Made by a program: the position numbers and the translations under genes. The notes beneath the pieces are model-generated. The model was not told the DNA's origin. It saw only the letters and a program-made list of their open reading frames with translations, and did not search any database. This document shows, one piece after another, positions 34,259 through 47,504 of a stretch of 64,000 bases of DNA. The first letter of the stretch is position 1. Each line of letters starts with the position of its first letter. Source of the DNA: Litorivicinus sp. (GTDB taxonomy: Bacteria; Pseudomonadota; Gammaproteobacteria; Pseudomonadales; Litorivicinaceae); contig JAGYKJ010000003.1 in the NCBI GenBank assembly GCA_018401755.1, forward strand, positions 1-64,000. Direction: 5' to 3'.

Positions 34259-35062
34259 ATGGTGTCAGAAACCCAGGATGCGCTCGTTGAGATCGATGCG
34301 CTGACATTTCAGCGCGATGATCGGCTCATTTATGACGGCATGACGGGGTCGATCCCGCGCGGCCGAATTACAGCTGTCGTGGGTCCGAGTGGAACTGGCA
34401 AAACAACTTTACTGCGGTTAATCGGAGGCCAACTCAAACCGACCCGTGGCGAAGTGCGTTATGCCGGTGAGGCTGTCCATCGGCTGAGTCGTGATGCGCT
34501 GTTTCGACTGCGTGCGCGAATGGGTATGTTGTTTCAAAGTGGCGCCCTATTTACTGAGTTATCAGTCTTTGAAAATGTGGCCTTTCCATTGCGTGTGCAC
34601 ACCGATCTCGACGAGGAACTGATCCGTTTTGTGGTGCTCATGAAGCTTGAGGCGGTTGGTCTTCGTGGCGCAGCTGAGCTGATGCCGCAAGCGCTTTCCG
34701 GGGGGATGCAGCGCCGTGTTGCCCTCGCGCGCGCGATCGCTCTGGATCCAGAGATGATCATGTATGACGAGCCCTTTGTCGGTCAGGACCCCATTGGTCT
34801 TGGAATGTTGCTGTCGTTGATTAAAGAGCTGAATCAAGCGCTGGGGTTGACCTCAATTGTGGTCTCCCACGATTTAAAGGAAACCCTATCGATTGCGGAT
34901 CATGTCTTTATGATCGCCAATCAGCGATTGGCTTTTGTTGGTTCGCCAGCGGCAATGGAAGCCTCAGATGACCCTCTGGTGCAGCAGTTTTTGTCGGGCG
35001 GGCGGGATGGTCCGGTGGCATTTCATTACCCCGGACCCCGGTTTCAGGATCAGATTCGATGA
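34259..35062 (+). CDS. mlaF: phospholipid transport ABC ATP-binding protein MlaF
   Basis: [52 protein letters not shown]. Confidence 0.96.
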   Translation: MVSETQDALVEIDALTFQRDDRLIYDGMTGSIPRGRITAVVGPSGTGKTTLLRLIGGQLKPTRGEVRYAGEAVHRLSRDALFRLRARMGMLFQSGALFTELSVFENVAFPLRVHTDLDEELIRFVVLMKLEAVGLRGAAELMPQALSGGMQRRVALARAIALDPEMIMYDEPFVGQDPIGLGMLLSLIKELNQALGLTSIVVSHDLKETLSIADHVFMIANQRLAFVGSPAAMEASDDPLVQQFLSGGRDGPVAFHYPGPRFQDQIR

Positions 35063-35841
35063 TGGATTGGGTCGCTCGGTTAGGGCGAGGTAGCTTAGAT
35101 CGTATTGCCGTTTTAGGTCGTGCCACGGTGATGCTGGCTCAGGCCATCTTCGGGCGGTCTCAGGTCGGCGTCTCGTGGCGGCTGACCTTGGCACAGGTGC
35201 ACGCAGTTGGTGTGTTATCGCTCAGTATTATTCTGGTCAGTGGGCTTTTTATTGGCATGGTTCTGGCCCTGCAGGGCTATACCATTCTGGTGGATTATGG
35301 GTCCGAGCAGGCATTGGGGCAGATGGTGGCATTGAGTCTCGCGCGCGAGCTTGGGCCGGTTGTCACCGCCTTGTTATTTGCCGGTCGCGCAGGATCTGCA
35401 TTGACAGCAGAGATCGGTTTAATGAAAGCGACGGAGCAGCTTGCCAGTCTCGAAATGATTGGCGTTGATCCACTACGACGTGTGATCGCACCCCGGTTTT
35501 GGGCGGGCTGCATCAGTCTGCCGATTTTGAGCATTATCTTTGTGGCCATCGGTTGCTTAGGTGGTGCATTGGTTGGCATTGTGTGGTTGGGTGTCGATGC
35601 TGGCTCATTTTGGGCAAATATGCAGTCAGCAACGGATTTTGGCGCCGATATTATGAATGGTGTCATTAAGAGTATCGTGTTTGGCGTCGTGGTGACTTGG
35701 ATCGCAGTGTTTCAAGGGTATGATCTTGAACCAACCGCGGCAGGGATCGCCCGCGCCACCACAAAGACCGTCGTTTATGCATCTTTAGCGGTTTTGGGGC
35801 TCGACTTTTTCCTCACCGCCGTCATGTTTGGGGAGTTATGA
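35059..35841 (+). CDS. mlaE: phospholipid transport permease MlaE
   Basis: [39 protein letters not shown]. Confidence 0.97.
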   Translation: MMDWVARLGRGSLDRIAVLGRATVMLAQAIFGRSQVGVSWRLTLAQVHAVGVLSLSIILVSGLFIGMVLALQGYTILVDYGSEQALGQMVALSLARELGPVVTALLFAGRAGSALTAEIGLMKATEQLASLEMIGVDPLRRVIAPRFWAGCISLPILSIIFVAIGCLGGALVGIVWLGVDAGSFWANMQSATDFGADIMNGVIKSIVFGVVVTWIAVFQGYDLEPTAAGIARATTKTVVYASLAVLGLDFFLTAVMFGEL

Positions 35842-35842
35842 G

Positions 35843-36301
35843 GTGTATCACCGAAGTTTGGAATTAACGGTTGGGGTATTTGTGCTGCTTGGTGCGCTTG
35901 CATTGGGCTTTCTCGCCCTCGAAGTGAGTGGTCTTGCGCCTCAGCAGGCTGATGGGTCCTATCGGGTCAGTGCACGATTTGAAAATATTGCGGGGTTAAC
36001 GGCTCGAGCAAAAGTTAGCGCGGCTGGTGTGACAGTGGGCCGCGTGGTTGGGATTCGGTATGATTCGGGAACAGCAGCTGCGTTCGTCGACTTGGAAATC
36101 AGTGACCGCTATCGGGATTTCTCAAAGGACACCACCGCGGCCATTTTGACAGCAGGTCTTTTGGGGGAGAAATACATCGGATTGTCGACGGGTGGTGATC
36201 CTGATCCCCTGAGCGATGGTGATGTCATCTTTGATACGCAGTCTGCGGTGGTGCTTGAAGAACTGATCGGGAAGTTTTTATTAAATATGAGTGCGAATTG
36301 A
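35843..36301 (+). CDS. mlaD: MlaD (MCE domain); GTG start preferred, ORF opens at 35828
   Basis: ELTVGVFVLLGALALGFLAL; MCE core FENIAGLTARAKVSAAGVTVGRV. Confidence 0.94.
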   Translation: MYHRSLELTVGVFVLLGALALGFLALEVSGLAPQQADGSYRVSARFENIAGLTARAKVSAAGVTVGRVVGIRYDSGTAAAFVDLEISDRYRDFSKDTTAAILTAGLLGEKYIGLSTGGDPDPLSDGDVIFDTQSAVVLEELIGKFLLNMSAN

Positions 36302-36302
36302 G

Positions 36303-36923
36303 ATGCGAAAGTATTGTGTGTTAATGGCCTGCGCCCTTTTTGTGAGCGTACAGGCATGGGCTGCGAGTGCGGAGACAGATCCCCGTGGTCCAGTGGAACC
36401 TCTCATGGCAGCGCGTGATGTGTTTTATGTCGATGTCCAGCGCTTTCAGGGCGGCGAGTTGACTGAGACCCAACTGGTGGATCGGATCGCTGAACAGTTT
36501 GCACCCTTGGTGGACCAAGACAAGATGGCCCTTCGGGTCATGGGCCGTCATGCGCGTGCCGCCACTGCTGAGGAGCGCGCTCAGTTTACGGTGCAAATGC
36601 AAGCCAGTCTGGTCGATGCCTACGCGCGCGGCTTAGCTGGGTATGGAGGCGAGATTTTAACCCTTCCAGAGTCGGCAACAATTTTGGCGCCCGGTCGGGC
36701 TGTGGTCGAGGCCCGTCTCGAGGCGCCGCGCCGTGAGCCCTTGACGATTCAATTCGCACTGAGCTACGAGACAGCACAAGGCTGGAAGGTGGAAAACGTG
36801 GTGGTTGCCGGGATCAATCTCGGGATTTCGCTACGGAACCAATTTGACGACTTGGTGAAGCAAACCGGGTCAGTGGCAGGTGCAGTGGACTCGTGGACTC
36901 TTGATGTCGTGCGCTCACAATGA
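36303..36923 (+). CDS. mlaC: MlaC phospholipid-binding protein (ORF opens at 36291)
   Basis: Signal peptide, Tol-Tol-Ttg2 family sequence, mla context. Confidence 0.92.
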   Translation: MRKYCVLMACALFVSVQAWAASAETDPRGPVEPLMAARDVFYVDVQRFQGGELTETQLVDRIAEQFAPLVDQDKMALRVMGRHARAATAEERAQFTVQMQASLVDAYARGLAGYGGEILTLPESATILAPGRAVVEARLEAPRREPLTIQFALSYETAQGWKVENVVVAGINLGISLRNQFDDLVKQTGSVAGAVDSWTLDVVRSQ

Positions 36924-37186
36924 GCTGGGCGGTTCCTGAGGCGCTGTACGCCGCATCCTGGGTTGACCTGAAGCGTGCTGGGGTGGACGCCCTAGAGGGT
37001 GGTGCCCGAGAGATTGATCTTCAGGCTTGGTCTGATGCCAGTAGCGCACATCTTGCAGTATTGTTGGTGTGGTGGTCGCATGCGCAGTCGCTTGGTATGG
37101 ACGTGTCCTTTCATGGATTAAATCAACAATTTCAGACGTTAGCCAAGTTGGGTGGCGTGTCGTTTATTGCAAAGGAGTCCCACTGA
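36920..37186 (+). CDS. mlaB: STAS-domain protein MlaB
   Basis: 88 aa, SSAHLAVLLVWWSHAQ STAS-like; mla context. Confidence 0.85.
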   Translation: MSWAVPEALYAASWVDLKRAGVDALEGGAREIDLQAWSDASSAHLAVLLVWWSHAQSLGMDVSFHGLNQQFQTLAKLGGVSFIAKESH

Positions 37187-37187
37187 G

Positions 37188-39336
<2,149 letters not shown>

Positions 39337-39346
<10 letters not shown>

Positions 39347-40638
39347 TTCCAAAACGCCTTGCGACAACCGATGCTGACTTCAGTGCGCAGCTGACCGCCT
39401 TGACTGCGTGGGAGAGTGTCTCCGATCGCGGGCATGAAGCGCGAGTCGCTGAAATCATTGCGTCAGTGCGTGCGGATGGCGACGCCGCCTTGATTCGGTT
39501 TACCAGTGACTTTGATCGGTATCGAGTGTCTTCGGCATCGGATCTTGTTGTGTCGATGGAGGCTCTCGAGGCTGCGTACCATGGGTTACCTGAGACCGAG
39601 CGGAGCGCCTTGGTTGCGGCACGTGATCGTATTTGGGCGTTTCATGAGGCGCAAAAGGAGTCGTCTTGGCGTTTTCCAGATCAAGGCGATGGTGTTTCTC
39701 TTGGTCAAGAAATCCGACCAATGGCGCGTGTCGGTCTGTATGTTCCAGGTGGTAAGGCAGCCTATCCGTCATCGGTGCTGATGAACGCAATTCCGGCCAA
39801 GGTAGCGGGTGTGGGCTTGGTGCAGATGGTGGTCCCAGCGCCTGAGGGTGTCTTAAACCCGCTTGTGTTGGCTGCAGCCTTCGTCGGAGGGGTGGATCGG
39901 GTTGTGACGATCGGTGGTGCGCAAGCGATCGCGGCGTTAGCCTACGGGACCGAGACAGTCTTGCCGGTCGATAAAATCGTGGGCCCAGGGAATGCTTGGG
40001 TTGCGACTGCCAAGCGGCAGGTGTTCGGTAAGGTGGGGATCGATATGATCGCTGGTCCCTCAGAGATTTTGGTCTATGTTGAGCCACCGATGGATCCAGC
40101 TTGGGTTGCGATGGATTTATTTAGCCAAGCTGAGCACGACGAAGCTGCCCAGGCGATTTTGGTGTGCTCGGACCCGCTGTTCATGGAGTCGGTGTTGGAC
40201 GCAATGAATGCGTTACTCCCCACGCTGGAGCGTCGGGAAATCATTGCAGCATCTATCAATGGTCGCTGCGCGTTTATTCGCACGAGCTCACGTGAGGATG
40301 CCTTGTCGGTGATTAATCAAGTCGCTCCAGAGCACCTGGAGCTTGCCGTGGACGATCCAGACGCGCTACTGCCTGCGATCCAGCACGCCGGGGCGATTTT
40401 TATGGGTCGCTTCACGCCTGAGGCCTTGGGCGATTATTGTGCCGGCCCAAATCACGTATTGCCCACCTCGGGGACGGCGCGTTTTGCATCCCCCTTGGGT
40501 GTCTATGACTTTGTGAAGCGTTCATCGGTGATTCACTGCGCACCGGATGGATCCGCGCGCTTGGCGAAGATTGCGGCTGTATTAGCGCGTGGTGAAGGCC
40601 TCACAGCACACGCACGTTCGGCTGAGTACCGCCAATGA
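39337..40638 (+). CDS. hisD: histidinol dehydrogenase
   Basis: [36 protein letters not shown]. Confidence 0.98.
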
Positions 40639-41723
40639 GTACTGCTGACTTCGTGAAGCGATTGATTCGGGCTGATGTGCAAGCAGGTGCTGCCTACCAG
40701 GTTGCTGATGCGTCCGGGATGGTGAAGCTGGATGCGATGGAAAATCCGTATGCGTGGCCGGAACCATTGCGCGCAGAGCTCGCGCATCAACTCGCTGACG
40801 TTGCCATGAATCGATATCCTGATCCCCATGCACTGAGGACCAAAGAGGCAGTGCGCGGATGGATGGGGATTCCAGCGCATCTAGACCTGTTGTTTGGCAA
40901 TGGCTCTGACGAGATCATTGCGTTGGTTGTGAGTAATTTCATTGGTTCAGGGCGCGCAGTCTGTGCGCCTGATCCATCATTTGTGATGTTCCGAGTCTTG
41001 GCAGAGCAGTATCGCGTTCCCTTTGTTCCGTTGCCCTTGACTGCCGAGTGTCAAATTGACCGTCAGGCATGGTTAGCGGCCTTGGCTGATACCTCTCCCG
41101 GCGTCATCTTTATTCCGCAGCCCAATAATCCGACTGGAAATCTCTTTCTCGAGGAAGATTTACGTGCAGTCGTTACCGCAACTGATGCGCTGGTCATCAT
41201 TGATGAGGCCTATACCGCTTTTAGCGAACGAGAGCATCTTGCTTGGGCCAGCGAGTATCCAAATGTTCTGATTATGCGGACGCTCTCTAAGGTGGGGCTG
41301 GCGGGGCTACGCCTTGGGCTATTGATTGGTGATCCCGCGTGGATCCATGAGTTTGATAAGCTCAGACTGCCCTATAACATCAATATCATGACCCAGGCGG
41401 CCGTGCAGTGTGCGATGGCACATCACGATTTATTGGAGTCGCAGAGCATCGCGATTCGGTCAGAGCGAACCCGATTGACGGAATTACTGAGTCAGCGCGG
41501 CTTTGATGTTTGGCCATCACAGGCTAATTTTGTCATTGCAATTGTGCCGAAGGGGCAGGCCAGGACTGTCTTTGAGCACCTCAAGCATTCAGGTGTTCTG
41601 GTCAAGTGTCTGGATGGAGGGCATCCCTTGTTACACGGCGCATTGCGTATTACCGTCGGCACACCAACTGAGACGGATGCGTTGTTAGCCGCCCTTGATC
41701 AGAGTCCGGTCTTAGGTCGTTGA
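40635..41723 (+). CDS. hisC: histidinol-phosphate aminotransferase
   Basis: [33 protein letters not shown] (PLP Lys). Confidence 0.96.
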   Translation: MSTADFVKRLIRADVQAGAAYQVADASGMVKLDAMENPYAWPEPLRAELAHQLADVAMNRYPDPHALRTKEAVRGWMGIPAHLDLLFGNGSDEIIALVVSNFIGSGRAVCAPDPSFVMFRVLAEQYRVPFVPLPLTAECQIDRQAWLAALADTSPGVIFIPQPNNPTGNLFLEEDLRAVVTATDALVIIDEAYTAFSEREHLAWASEYPNVLIMRTLSKVGLAGLRLGLLIGDPAWIHEFDKLRLPYNINIMTQAAVQCAMAHHDLLESQSIAIRSERTRLTELLSQRGFDVWPSQANFVIAIVPKGQARTVFEHLKHSGVLVKCLDGGHPLLHGALRITVGTPTETDALLAALDQSPVLGR

Positions 41724-42847
41724 CCAATCACCACCCGACGCAGAATCTCCTGACCCTGGCGCAACAGCTTTAGCTCGATTTCGGTCCCTGGCGCAATTTC
41801 GGCGACTTGGTCCATCGCTGCCCGCCCCTCGGTGACACGCTGCCCGTTTAAGTGAGTCAAAATGTCGCCTGGTAAAATGTCTGCAAGTTGTGCAGGACTC
41901 CGCCGGAAGACGCCAGCCACTAAGACCCCGGCATTTTGACGGACCCCAAATGAGCGCGCGAGCTCAAGTGTTAACGGTTGGGTTTCGATACCAAGCCAAC
42001 CACGGATCACGGTGCCATGATCAATAAGATCCTGCATGATCTCGACCGCCACAGTAGCTGGGATTGCGAATCCAATCCCATTGGAGCCACCGGATCGGGA
42101 GAAGATAGCGGTATTGATTCCAACGAGTTCACCACGCACGTTGATCAAGGCGCCTCCCGAGTTCCCCGGGTTAATTGCCGCATCGGTTTGGATAAAGTTC
42201 TCGTAGTTGGCTACACCAATTTGATTGCGGCCAACGGCACTTAAGATCCCCATTGTGACGGTCTGTCCGACTCCAAAAGGATTTCCGATGGCGAATACGA
42301 AGTCACCGACTCGTCCTGGTGACGTGGTTAAGACCAGGGAAGGGAGTTCGTTGAGTTCGACTTTGAGGACTGCGATATCGGTGTCTGGATCAGTCCCAAC
42401 AATCGTGGCTTGGGCGGTACGACCGTCTCTGAGTTCAACGATCACATCGTCGGCACCGGCGATGACATGATGATTGGTGAGTAAATACCCATTGCCACTG
42501 ATGATGACACCAGATCCAAGGCTTGATTGCATCCGCTGGCGGCGTGGTTCACTCGGAAGATTGAAGAAGTTACGAAATGCCGGGTCATTGGCTAGGGGAT
42601 GCACTCGGGTTTCAACCACTTTACTGGTGTAAATATTGACCACGGCGGGTGCGGCACGTTCAACGGCATCGGCGTAGCTCACCACAAGACCCTCGGTTCT
42701 TGCGTTGACGGGTGCGTCGGTTTCAATGAGATTGAGTTCGATGCCTTTCGCGCGTCCAGTCAGCTCCGGAAACTCACGAATGACGAGAAGGGCTATTAAG
42801 ATTCCTGTCAGAACCGGCCAAAGAATCCGTGTAATCTGTTGCAACAT
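41699..42847 (-). CDS. degS: trypsin-like serine protease DegS/AlgW type
   Basis: TM anchor, NPGNSGGALIN catalytic Ser, one PDZ domain (ORF extends to 42853). Confidence 0.93.
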   Translation of the reverse strand: MLQQITRILWPVLTGILIALLVIREFPELTGRAKGIELNLIETDAPVNARTEGLVVSYADAVERAAPAVVNIYTSKVVETRVHPLANDPAFRNFFNLPSEPRRQRMQSSLGSGVIISGNGYLLTNHHVIAGADDVIVELRDGRTAQATIVGTDPDTDIAVLKVELNELPSLVLTTSPGRVGDFVFAIGNPFGVGQTVTMGILSAVGRNQIGVANYENFIQTDAAINPGNSGGALINVRGELVGINTAIFSRSGGSNGIGFAIPATVAVEIMQDLIDHGTVIRGWLGIETQPLTLELARSFGVRQNAGVLVAGVFRRSPAQLADILPGDILTHLNGQRVTEGRAAMDQVAEIAPGTEIELKLLRQGQEILRRVVIGQRPKTGL

Positions 42848-42868
42848 TGTCAACCAACCTGGAATTGA

Positions 42869-43624
42869 ATGATGCTGAGTCTACAACGTCTTGTCGCTGA
42901 GCTCGATGCGTGGATGTCTCCGTCCTTGTTTCAAGATTACGCTCCGAATGGATTACAGATTGAAGGGCGCCCGATTATCCAGAAAATTGCACTGGGTGTG
43001 ACTGCGAGCGCGGCGGTGATTGAGCAGGCGCTCGCTTGGAAGGCAGATGCGCTACTCGTGCACCACGGGTATTTTTGGAAAAATGAAGCGGTGACGTTGA
43101 CTGGAATGAAGGGGCGCAGGATCAAGCGCTTGTGTCAGGCTGATGTCTCCTTGCTCGCCTACCACTTGCCATTGGATTGTCATGCGGACTTCGGAAACAA
43201 CGTTGCGCTTGCCAACCAGTTGGGATGGAGTCAATGCGATCGGGCTGATCAACAAGGACTCATTTGGATTGCGACGCTGCCTGAACCGACCACAGTGGTC
43301 ACACTGACGGAACACATCACCAGACGGTTGTCGCGCGCGCCCACAGTGATCGTGCCCGATCCGATTCGACATATTCAGCGCATCGCGCTCTGCACCGGCG
43401 GTGCGCAGGATTACTTGACGCGTGCCGCCGCGCTTGGTGTGGACGCGTATTTGTCGGGAGAGATTTCCGAGAGGACCACGCATGAGGCACGGGAGCTGGA
43501 AGTCACATACTTTGCCGCTGGGCATCATGCGACTGAGCGCTATGGGATTCAGGCGCTCGGCCAGCGCGTCTCTGAATCACTCAATGTCAAGGTGGCCTTT
43601 TTTGATGACCACAATCCGGCCTAA
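42869..43624 (+). CDS. Nif3-like dinuclear metal-centre protein
   Basis: DYAPNGLQIEG, LLVHHGYFW, CTGGAQDYL. Confidence 0.94.
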   Translation: MMLSLQRLVAELDAWMSPSLFQDYAPNGLQIEGRPIIQKIALGVTASAAVIEQALAWKADALLVHHGYFWKNEAVTLTGMKGRRIKRLCQADVSLLAYHLPLDCHADFGNNVALANQLGWSQCDRADQQGLIWIATLPEPTTVVTLTEHITRRLSRAPTVIVPDPIRHIQRIALCTGGAQDYLTRAAALGVDAYLSGEISERTTHEARELEVTYFAAGHHATERYGIQALGQRVSESLNVKVAFFDDHNPA

Positions 43625-43625
43625 T

Positions 43626-43973
43626 TTAGGGATGTCCGAGTTGGCCGCGTGTATCGGCATAATCGCGGGGAGCTTGCACAAGAGCGGGTTGCTCAAGTCC
43701 GACCGTCACCGTTGCAGCAGATTCACCCTTCAGTTCAGCGATTAAGGCCGTCTGTCGAGCCTGAATGGCCAAAAGATCTGCCTCAGTCGCCTGTAAATGT
43801 CCCTGAATACGCTCCATTAAGGCGTCTTGCTCGGCCTGCGCAAGGGTGCGCTCGCGATCGAGATCCGGCGGGGTTGTCATCACCACTCGCGCGGGTCGGA
43901 TCAACCAACCGATGAGTATGCCAAGACCGCCTGCAATGGCGATCGCAATAAGTACAGTGGGCGTCAGTTCCAA
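43626..43973 (-). CDS. YhcB/ZapG-type DUF1043 protein (TTG start preferred; ORF extends to 44081)
   Basis: IAIAGGLGILIGWLIRP TM then coiled coil; AGGAGA upstream of TTG 43973. Confidence 0.75.
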   Translation of the reverse strand: MELTPTVLIAIAIAGGLGILIGWLIRPARVVMTTPPDLDRERTLAQAEQDALMERIQGHLQATEADLLAIQARQTALIAELKGESAATVTVGLEQPALVQAPRDYADTRGQLGHP

Positions 43974-44058
43974 GGCATATCTCCTCTTGCTCGAGGCATA
44001 GTGTACTGAAGTTTGCGGTTTGAGGGCGAGTCGGTAGACTCCGCGTTTCGGAGAGATC

Positions 44059-44724
44059 ATGCAAAAACAACCAGAGCTCAATTTGATAGAGGGTCCAGTC
44101 GGGCCGCTTGAAGTCGCAACCCTTGGTATTGCGTCAGAGATGATCTCATTCCCGCAAGGACTCTTGCTGTTACATCCTCACCCACTGCATGGCGGGTCGA
44201 TGGCGAACAAAATTGTGACCACGCTGGCTCGGATTGGTCGAGATGCAGGGATTCCGACGTTCGCACTGAATTTTCGTGGTGTGGGCGGCAGCGCAGGGGC
44301 TTTCGATCATGGTCGAGGCGAAGTGGACGATGCGTTGGCAGTGGTGCGTTATGGGTGTCAACTGGGTATTAAGGAGTGGATGCTCGCTGGCTTCTCCTTC
44401 GGTGCAGCAATTGCTGGACGGCTCGCGCCACGCGTTGAGGGTGTAGGACGGGTGATCGACCTTCTTCAAGTAGCCCCTGCTGTTGAAAATTTTCCAGTCG
44501 CGATCGAGCCGCTGGATGACATTCCAGTGGGTGTGCTGTTCAACCTCGATGACGATGTGGTGTCGCCTGACGCGATGCAGACTTACGTTGATCACCTAAA
44601 ACCGGCGTGGACTGCAATTCATGCGACAGGTGGGCACTTCTACCACGGAGAGTTGGCGCGATTGAAAATGGATGTCCTGAACTACTGGACATCGCGAGGA
44701 CTGCTGCCGAATGCAAGCGACTGA
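44059..44724 (+). CDS. alpha/beta hydrolase
   Basis: HPHPLHGGSMANKIVTTLAR, NFRGVGGSAG, AGFSFGAAIA. Confidence 0.92.
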   Translation: MQKQPELNLIEGPVGPLEVATLGIASEMISFPQGLLLLHPHPLHGGSMANKIVTTLARIGRDAGIPTFALNFRGVGGSAGAFDHGRGEVDDALAVVRYGCQLGIKEWMLAGFSFGAAIAGRLAPRVEGVGRVIDLLQVAPAVENFPVAIEPLDDIPVGVLFNLDDDVVSPDAMQTYVDHLKPAWTAIHATGGHFYHGELARLKMDVLNYWTSRGLLPNASD

Positions 44725-45805
44725 GCGTTATCAGGCCTTGATTGACGCAGGGTTGATTCAAGCAGATGTGAATCAACTGGCCGCGCTGACCGCTTTGGAT
44801 TCACTTGGGCTCGAGTTAGCCGCCCGCCGCCACTGGAGCGGAGGCCGACGAGGTTTGTTTCGCCGTCGGCATTGGGAAGACCCCCCGAAGGGATACTATC
44901 TTTGGGGCGGTGTCGGGCGCGGTAAGACCTTTCTGATGGACCTGTTTGTCGACAGCTTGCCTCCCCATACTGCACTGAGACTGCATTTCCACCGGTTTAT
45001 GTCGATGGTGCATGGCCGGCTGACTGCGTTGCAGGGCACTGTGGACCCACTTGAGGCAATTGCTGATGAGCTTGCTAGGAAGCACAAAGTCTTGTGCTTT
45101 GATGAGTGTTTTGTCTCAGATATTACTGATGCGATGGTGTTGGGAACGTTATTTTCCGCATTGTTTCGTCGCGGGGTCGCGTTAGTGACAACCAGTAATA
45201 TTGTCCCGGATGGCTTGTATAAGGATGGTCTGCAACGGGATCGATTTTTGCCTGCGATTGCACTGATTAAGACGCACTGTCATGTCTGGAATTTGGATTC
45301 TGGGACCGATTACCGCCTTCGCGCGTTGACATCGGCTGCACTGTATTTCTCGCCTTCGGATGTGGCAGCTGAGGCGCAGCTTGAGGACGCATTTTCTCGC
45401 CTGAATCCGGAAGGTTTTCAGGATATGCGATTGTATTTGCAGATTAATCGACGCCAGCTTGGGGTGCGTCGTGTGGGCGATAGCGTAGTCTGGTTTGATT
45501 TTGATGTACTGTGTGGCCATGGCCGGGCTGTTCCGGATTACATCGAAATTGCGCGGGAGTATCACACCGTGATTCTGAGTCACGTTCCTGATCTCACTCG
45601 TGTTGGAGATGATCAGACGCGTCGTTTTGTACACTTAATTGATGAACTGTATGATCGATCCGTCAAGGTGATCATGAGTGCCCATGTCCCACTCCTCGAT
45701 CTCTATGTCTCAGGACGCTTGAGGTTTGAAATGGACCGGTGTCAGTCGCGATTGCTCGAAATGCAGTCGACCGAATATTTGGAGCGCCCGCATCGCCCTG
45801 TTTGA
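44711..45805 (+). CDS. zapE: cell division AFG1-like ATPase ZapE
   Basis: PKGYYLWGGVGRGKTFLMDLF Walker A, VLCFDECFVSDITDAM. Confidence 0.96.
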   Translation: MQATERYQALIDAGLIQADVNQLAALTALDSLGLELAARRHWSGGRRGLFRRRHWEDPPKGYYLWGGVGRGKTFLMDLFVDSLPPHTALRLHFHRFMSMVHGRLTALQGTVDPLEAIADELARKHKVLCFDECFVSDITDAMVLGTLFSALFRRGVALVTTSNIVPDGLYKDGLQRDRFLPAIALIKTHCHVWNLDSGTDYRLRALTSAALYFSPSDVAAEAQLEDAFSRLNPEGFQDMRLYLQINRRQLGVRRVGDSVVWFDFDVLCGHGRAVPDYIEIAREYHTVILSHVPDLTRVGDDQTRRFVHLIDELYDRSVKVIMSAHVPLLDLYVSGRLRFEMDRCQSRLLEMQSTEYLERPHRPV

Positions 45806-45819
45806 TACAGAAAAGGTGC

Positions 45820-45848
45820 TTGCGGTTTTTAGACTCGATCTCTATAAT
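45820..45848 (+). promoter_or_regulatory. sigma70 promoter for rplM-rpsI (TTGCGG-N17-TATAAT)
   Basis: -35 at 45820-45825, 17-nt spacer, consensus TATAAT at 45843-45848, about 45 nt before rplM. Confidence 0.75.
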
Positions 45849-45892
45849 CCGCGCCTCTTTGATAGTTGAGTGCCCGGTAAGGCTTACGAAAA

Positions 45893-46324
45893 ATGAAGAC
45901 GATTAGCGCCAAACCAGAAACAGCCCAACACGATTGGTTCGTGATCGACGCCGATGGCGTAACGCTTGGTCGTCTTGCGACCGAAGTTGCGCGTCGCCTG
46001 CGCGGGAAACATAAGACTGAGTACACGCCTCACGTCGACACAGGTGACTTCATTGTCATTGTGAATGCGGAGAAGGTGAAGGTCACGGGTAACAAAGCCC
46101 AAGACAAAATGTATTATCGCCACACGGGTCACCCGGGTGGACTGAAAGAAGCTAACTTTACGCAAATGATTGAGCGGACACCTGAGAAGGTGATTGAGTT
46201 GGCGGTGAAAGGTATGTTGCCTCGTAACCCGCTGGGTCGCGCGATGTACCGGAAGTTGAAGGTGTATGCTGGACAAGAGCATCCACATACGGCGCAACAG
46301 CCTGAAACACTGACATTGTCATAG
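45893..46324 (+). CDS. rplM: 50S ribosomal protein L13
   Basis: [34 protein letters not shown]. Confidence 0.98.
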   Translation: MKTISAKPETAQHDWFVIDADGVTLGRLATEVARRLRGKHKTEYTPHVDTGDFIVIVNAEKVKVTGNKAQDKMYYRHTGHPGGLKEANFTQMIERTPEKVIELAVKGMLPRNPLGRAMYRKLKVYAGQEHPHTAQQPETLTLS

Positions 46325-46332
46325 GAACAAAC

Positions 46333-46725
46333 ATGGCGCTTTCTCAGAATTACGGCACGGGCCGTCGCAAAACATCCACAGCACGTGTGTTTATGCGTCC
46401 CGGATCAGGGCAGATCGTGGTAAACGGTCGCACACTGGATCAGTATTTCGGGCGCCCGACATCACGAATGGTTGTGCGTCAGCCGCTGGAATTGGTTCAG
46501 ATGACTGATAAAGTCGATTTGATGGTGACCGTCGCCGGTGGTGGTCCATCTGGCCAAGCGGGCGCGATTCGGCATGGGATTACCCGTGCGTTGATTGAAT
46601 ATGATGAAAATCTCAAAGGGGACTTGCGTCGAGCCGGTTACGTGACACGGGACGCTCGCGAAGTGGAGCGGAAGAAGGTTGGTCTTCGCAAGGCGCGGAA
46701 GCGTCCACAGTACTCCAAGCGTTAA
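46333..46725 (+). CDS. rpsI: 30S ribosomal protein S9
   Basis: [29 protein letters not shown]-terminal RKRPQYSKR. Confidence 0.99.
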   Translation: MALSQNYGTGRRKTSTARVFMRPGSGQIVVNGRTLDQYFGRPTSRMVVRQPLELVQMTDKVDLMVTVAGGGPSGQAGAIRHGITRALIEYDENLKGDLRRAGYVTRDAREVERKKVGLRKARKRPQYSKR

Positions 46726-46737
46726 TTGCGCTCCGTC

Positions 46738-46760
46738 AAACCCGCTTCGGCGGGTTTGTT
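46738..46760 (+). terminator. intrinsic terminator after rpsI
   Basis: AAACCCGC-TTCG-GCGGGTTT hairpin followed by GTTGTGTT. Confidence 0.75.
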
Positions 46761-46811
46761 GTGTTCTGGGCATAGAAAATAGATTTTTTATGATAATTCG
46801 TCATATGGCGC

Positions 46812-46840
46812 TTGAACCAATGCCCTGTGATTCCTAAAAT
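46812..46840 (+). promoter_or_regulatory. sigma70 promoter for petABC (TTGAAC-N17-TAAAAT)
   Basis: -35 at 46812-46817, 17-nt spacer, -10 at 46835-46840, upstream of petA. Confidence 0.6.
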
Positions 46841-46882
46841 CGACGGGATTATTCACTTTGTGTTGTCTTTAGAGGACCAGCC

Positions 46883-47504
46883 ATGACAGACGCTGTCGTC
46901 ACCGGATCGGAACATCCAGAAAATCCCTCCACTGCGCGCCGAAAATTTCTGGTTGGCGCAACGTCCGTCATCAGCGCGATTGGCGTTGTCGGTATCATGA
47001 CGCCCTTTGTCTCATCCTGGCATCCCAGTGCCAAAGCCAAGGCGGCCGGCGCACCAGTGAAGGTCGATATCTCGAAAATCATGCCTGGGGATCAAATTCG
47101 AGGCGGAATGGCGCGGAAAGCCGGTGTTTGTATTGCGTCGTACTCCTGAGATGATCGAGGCGTTGAGGGGATTAACCAGTCAACTGGCAGATCCGGCCTC
47201 TGAGGCACCACAACAACCTGCCTATGCGGGTGGTGAGTTGCGTGCAATCAACCCCGAGGTGGCTGTGATGGTTGGTATCTGTACCCACCTCGGATGCTCA
47301 CCTCAGTTTCGCCCTGAAGTGGCAGCAGCTGATCTTGGGGCCGACTGGGTCGGCGGTTACTTCTGTCCATGTCATGGATCCAAGTTCGATCTCGCAGGAC
47401 GTGTGTATAAAAGTGTCCCTGCGCCTACCAATATGGTGGTTCCACCCCACACCTATGAATCAGAGAATGTCATCATTATTGGTGTAGATCAGGAGGCTGC
47501 GTAA
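46883..47504 (+). CDS. petA: ubiquinol-cytochrome c reductase Rieske Fe-S subunit; interrupted by an apparent 1-nt insertion near 47102
   Basis: ORF 46883-47149 has the Tat/TM N-terminus (RRKFLVGATS); ORF 47124-47504 in another frame has CTHLGC and CPCHGS cluster ligands. Confidence 0.94.
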
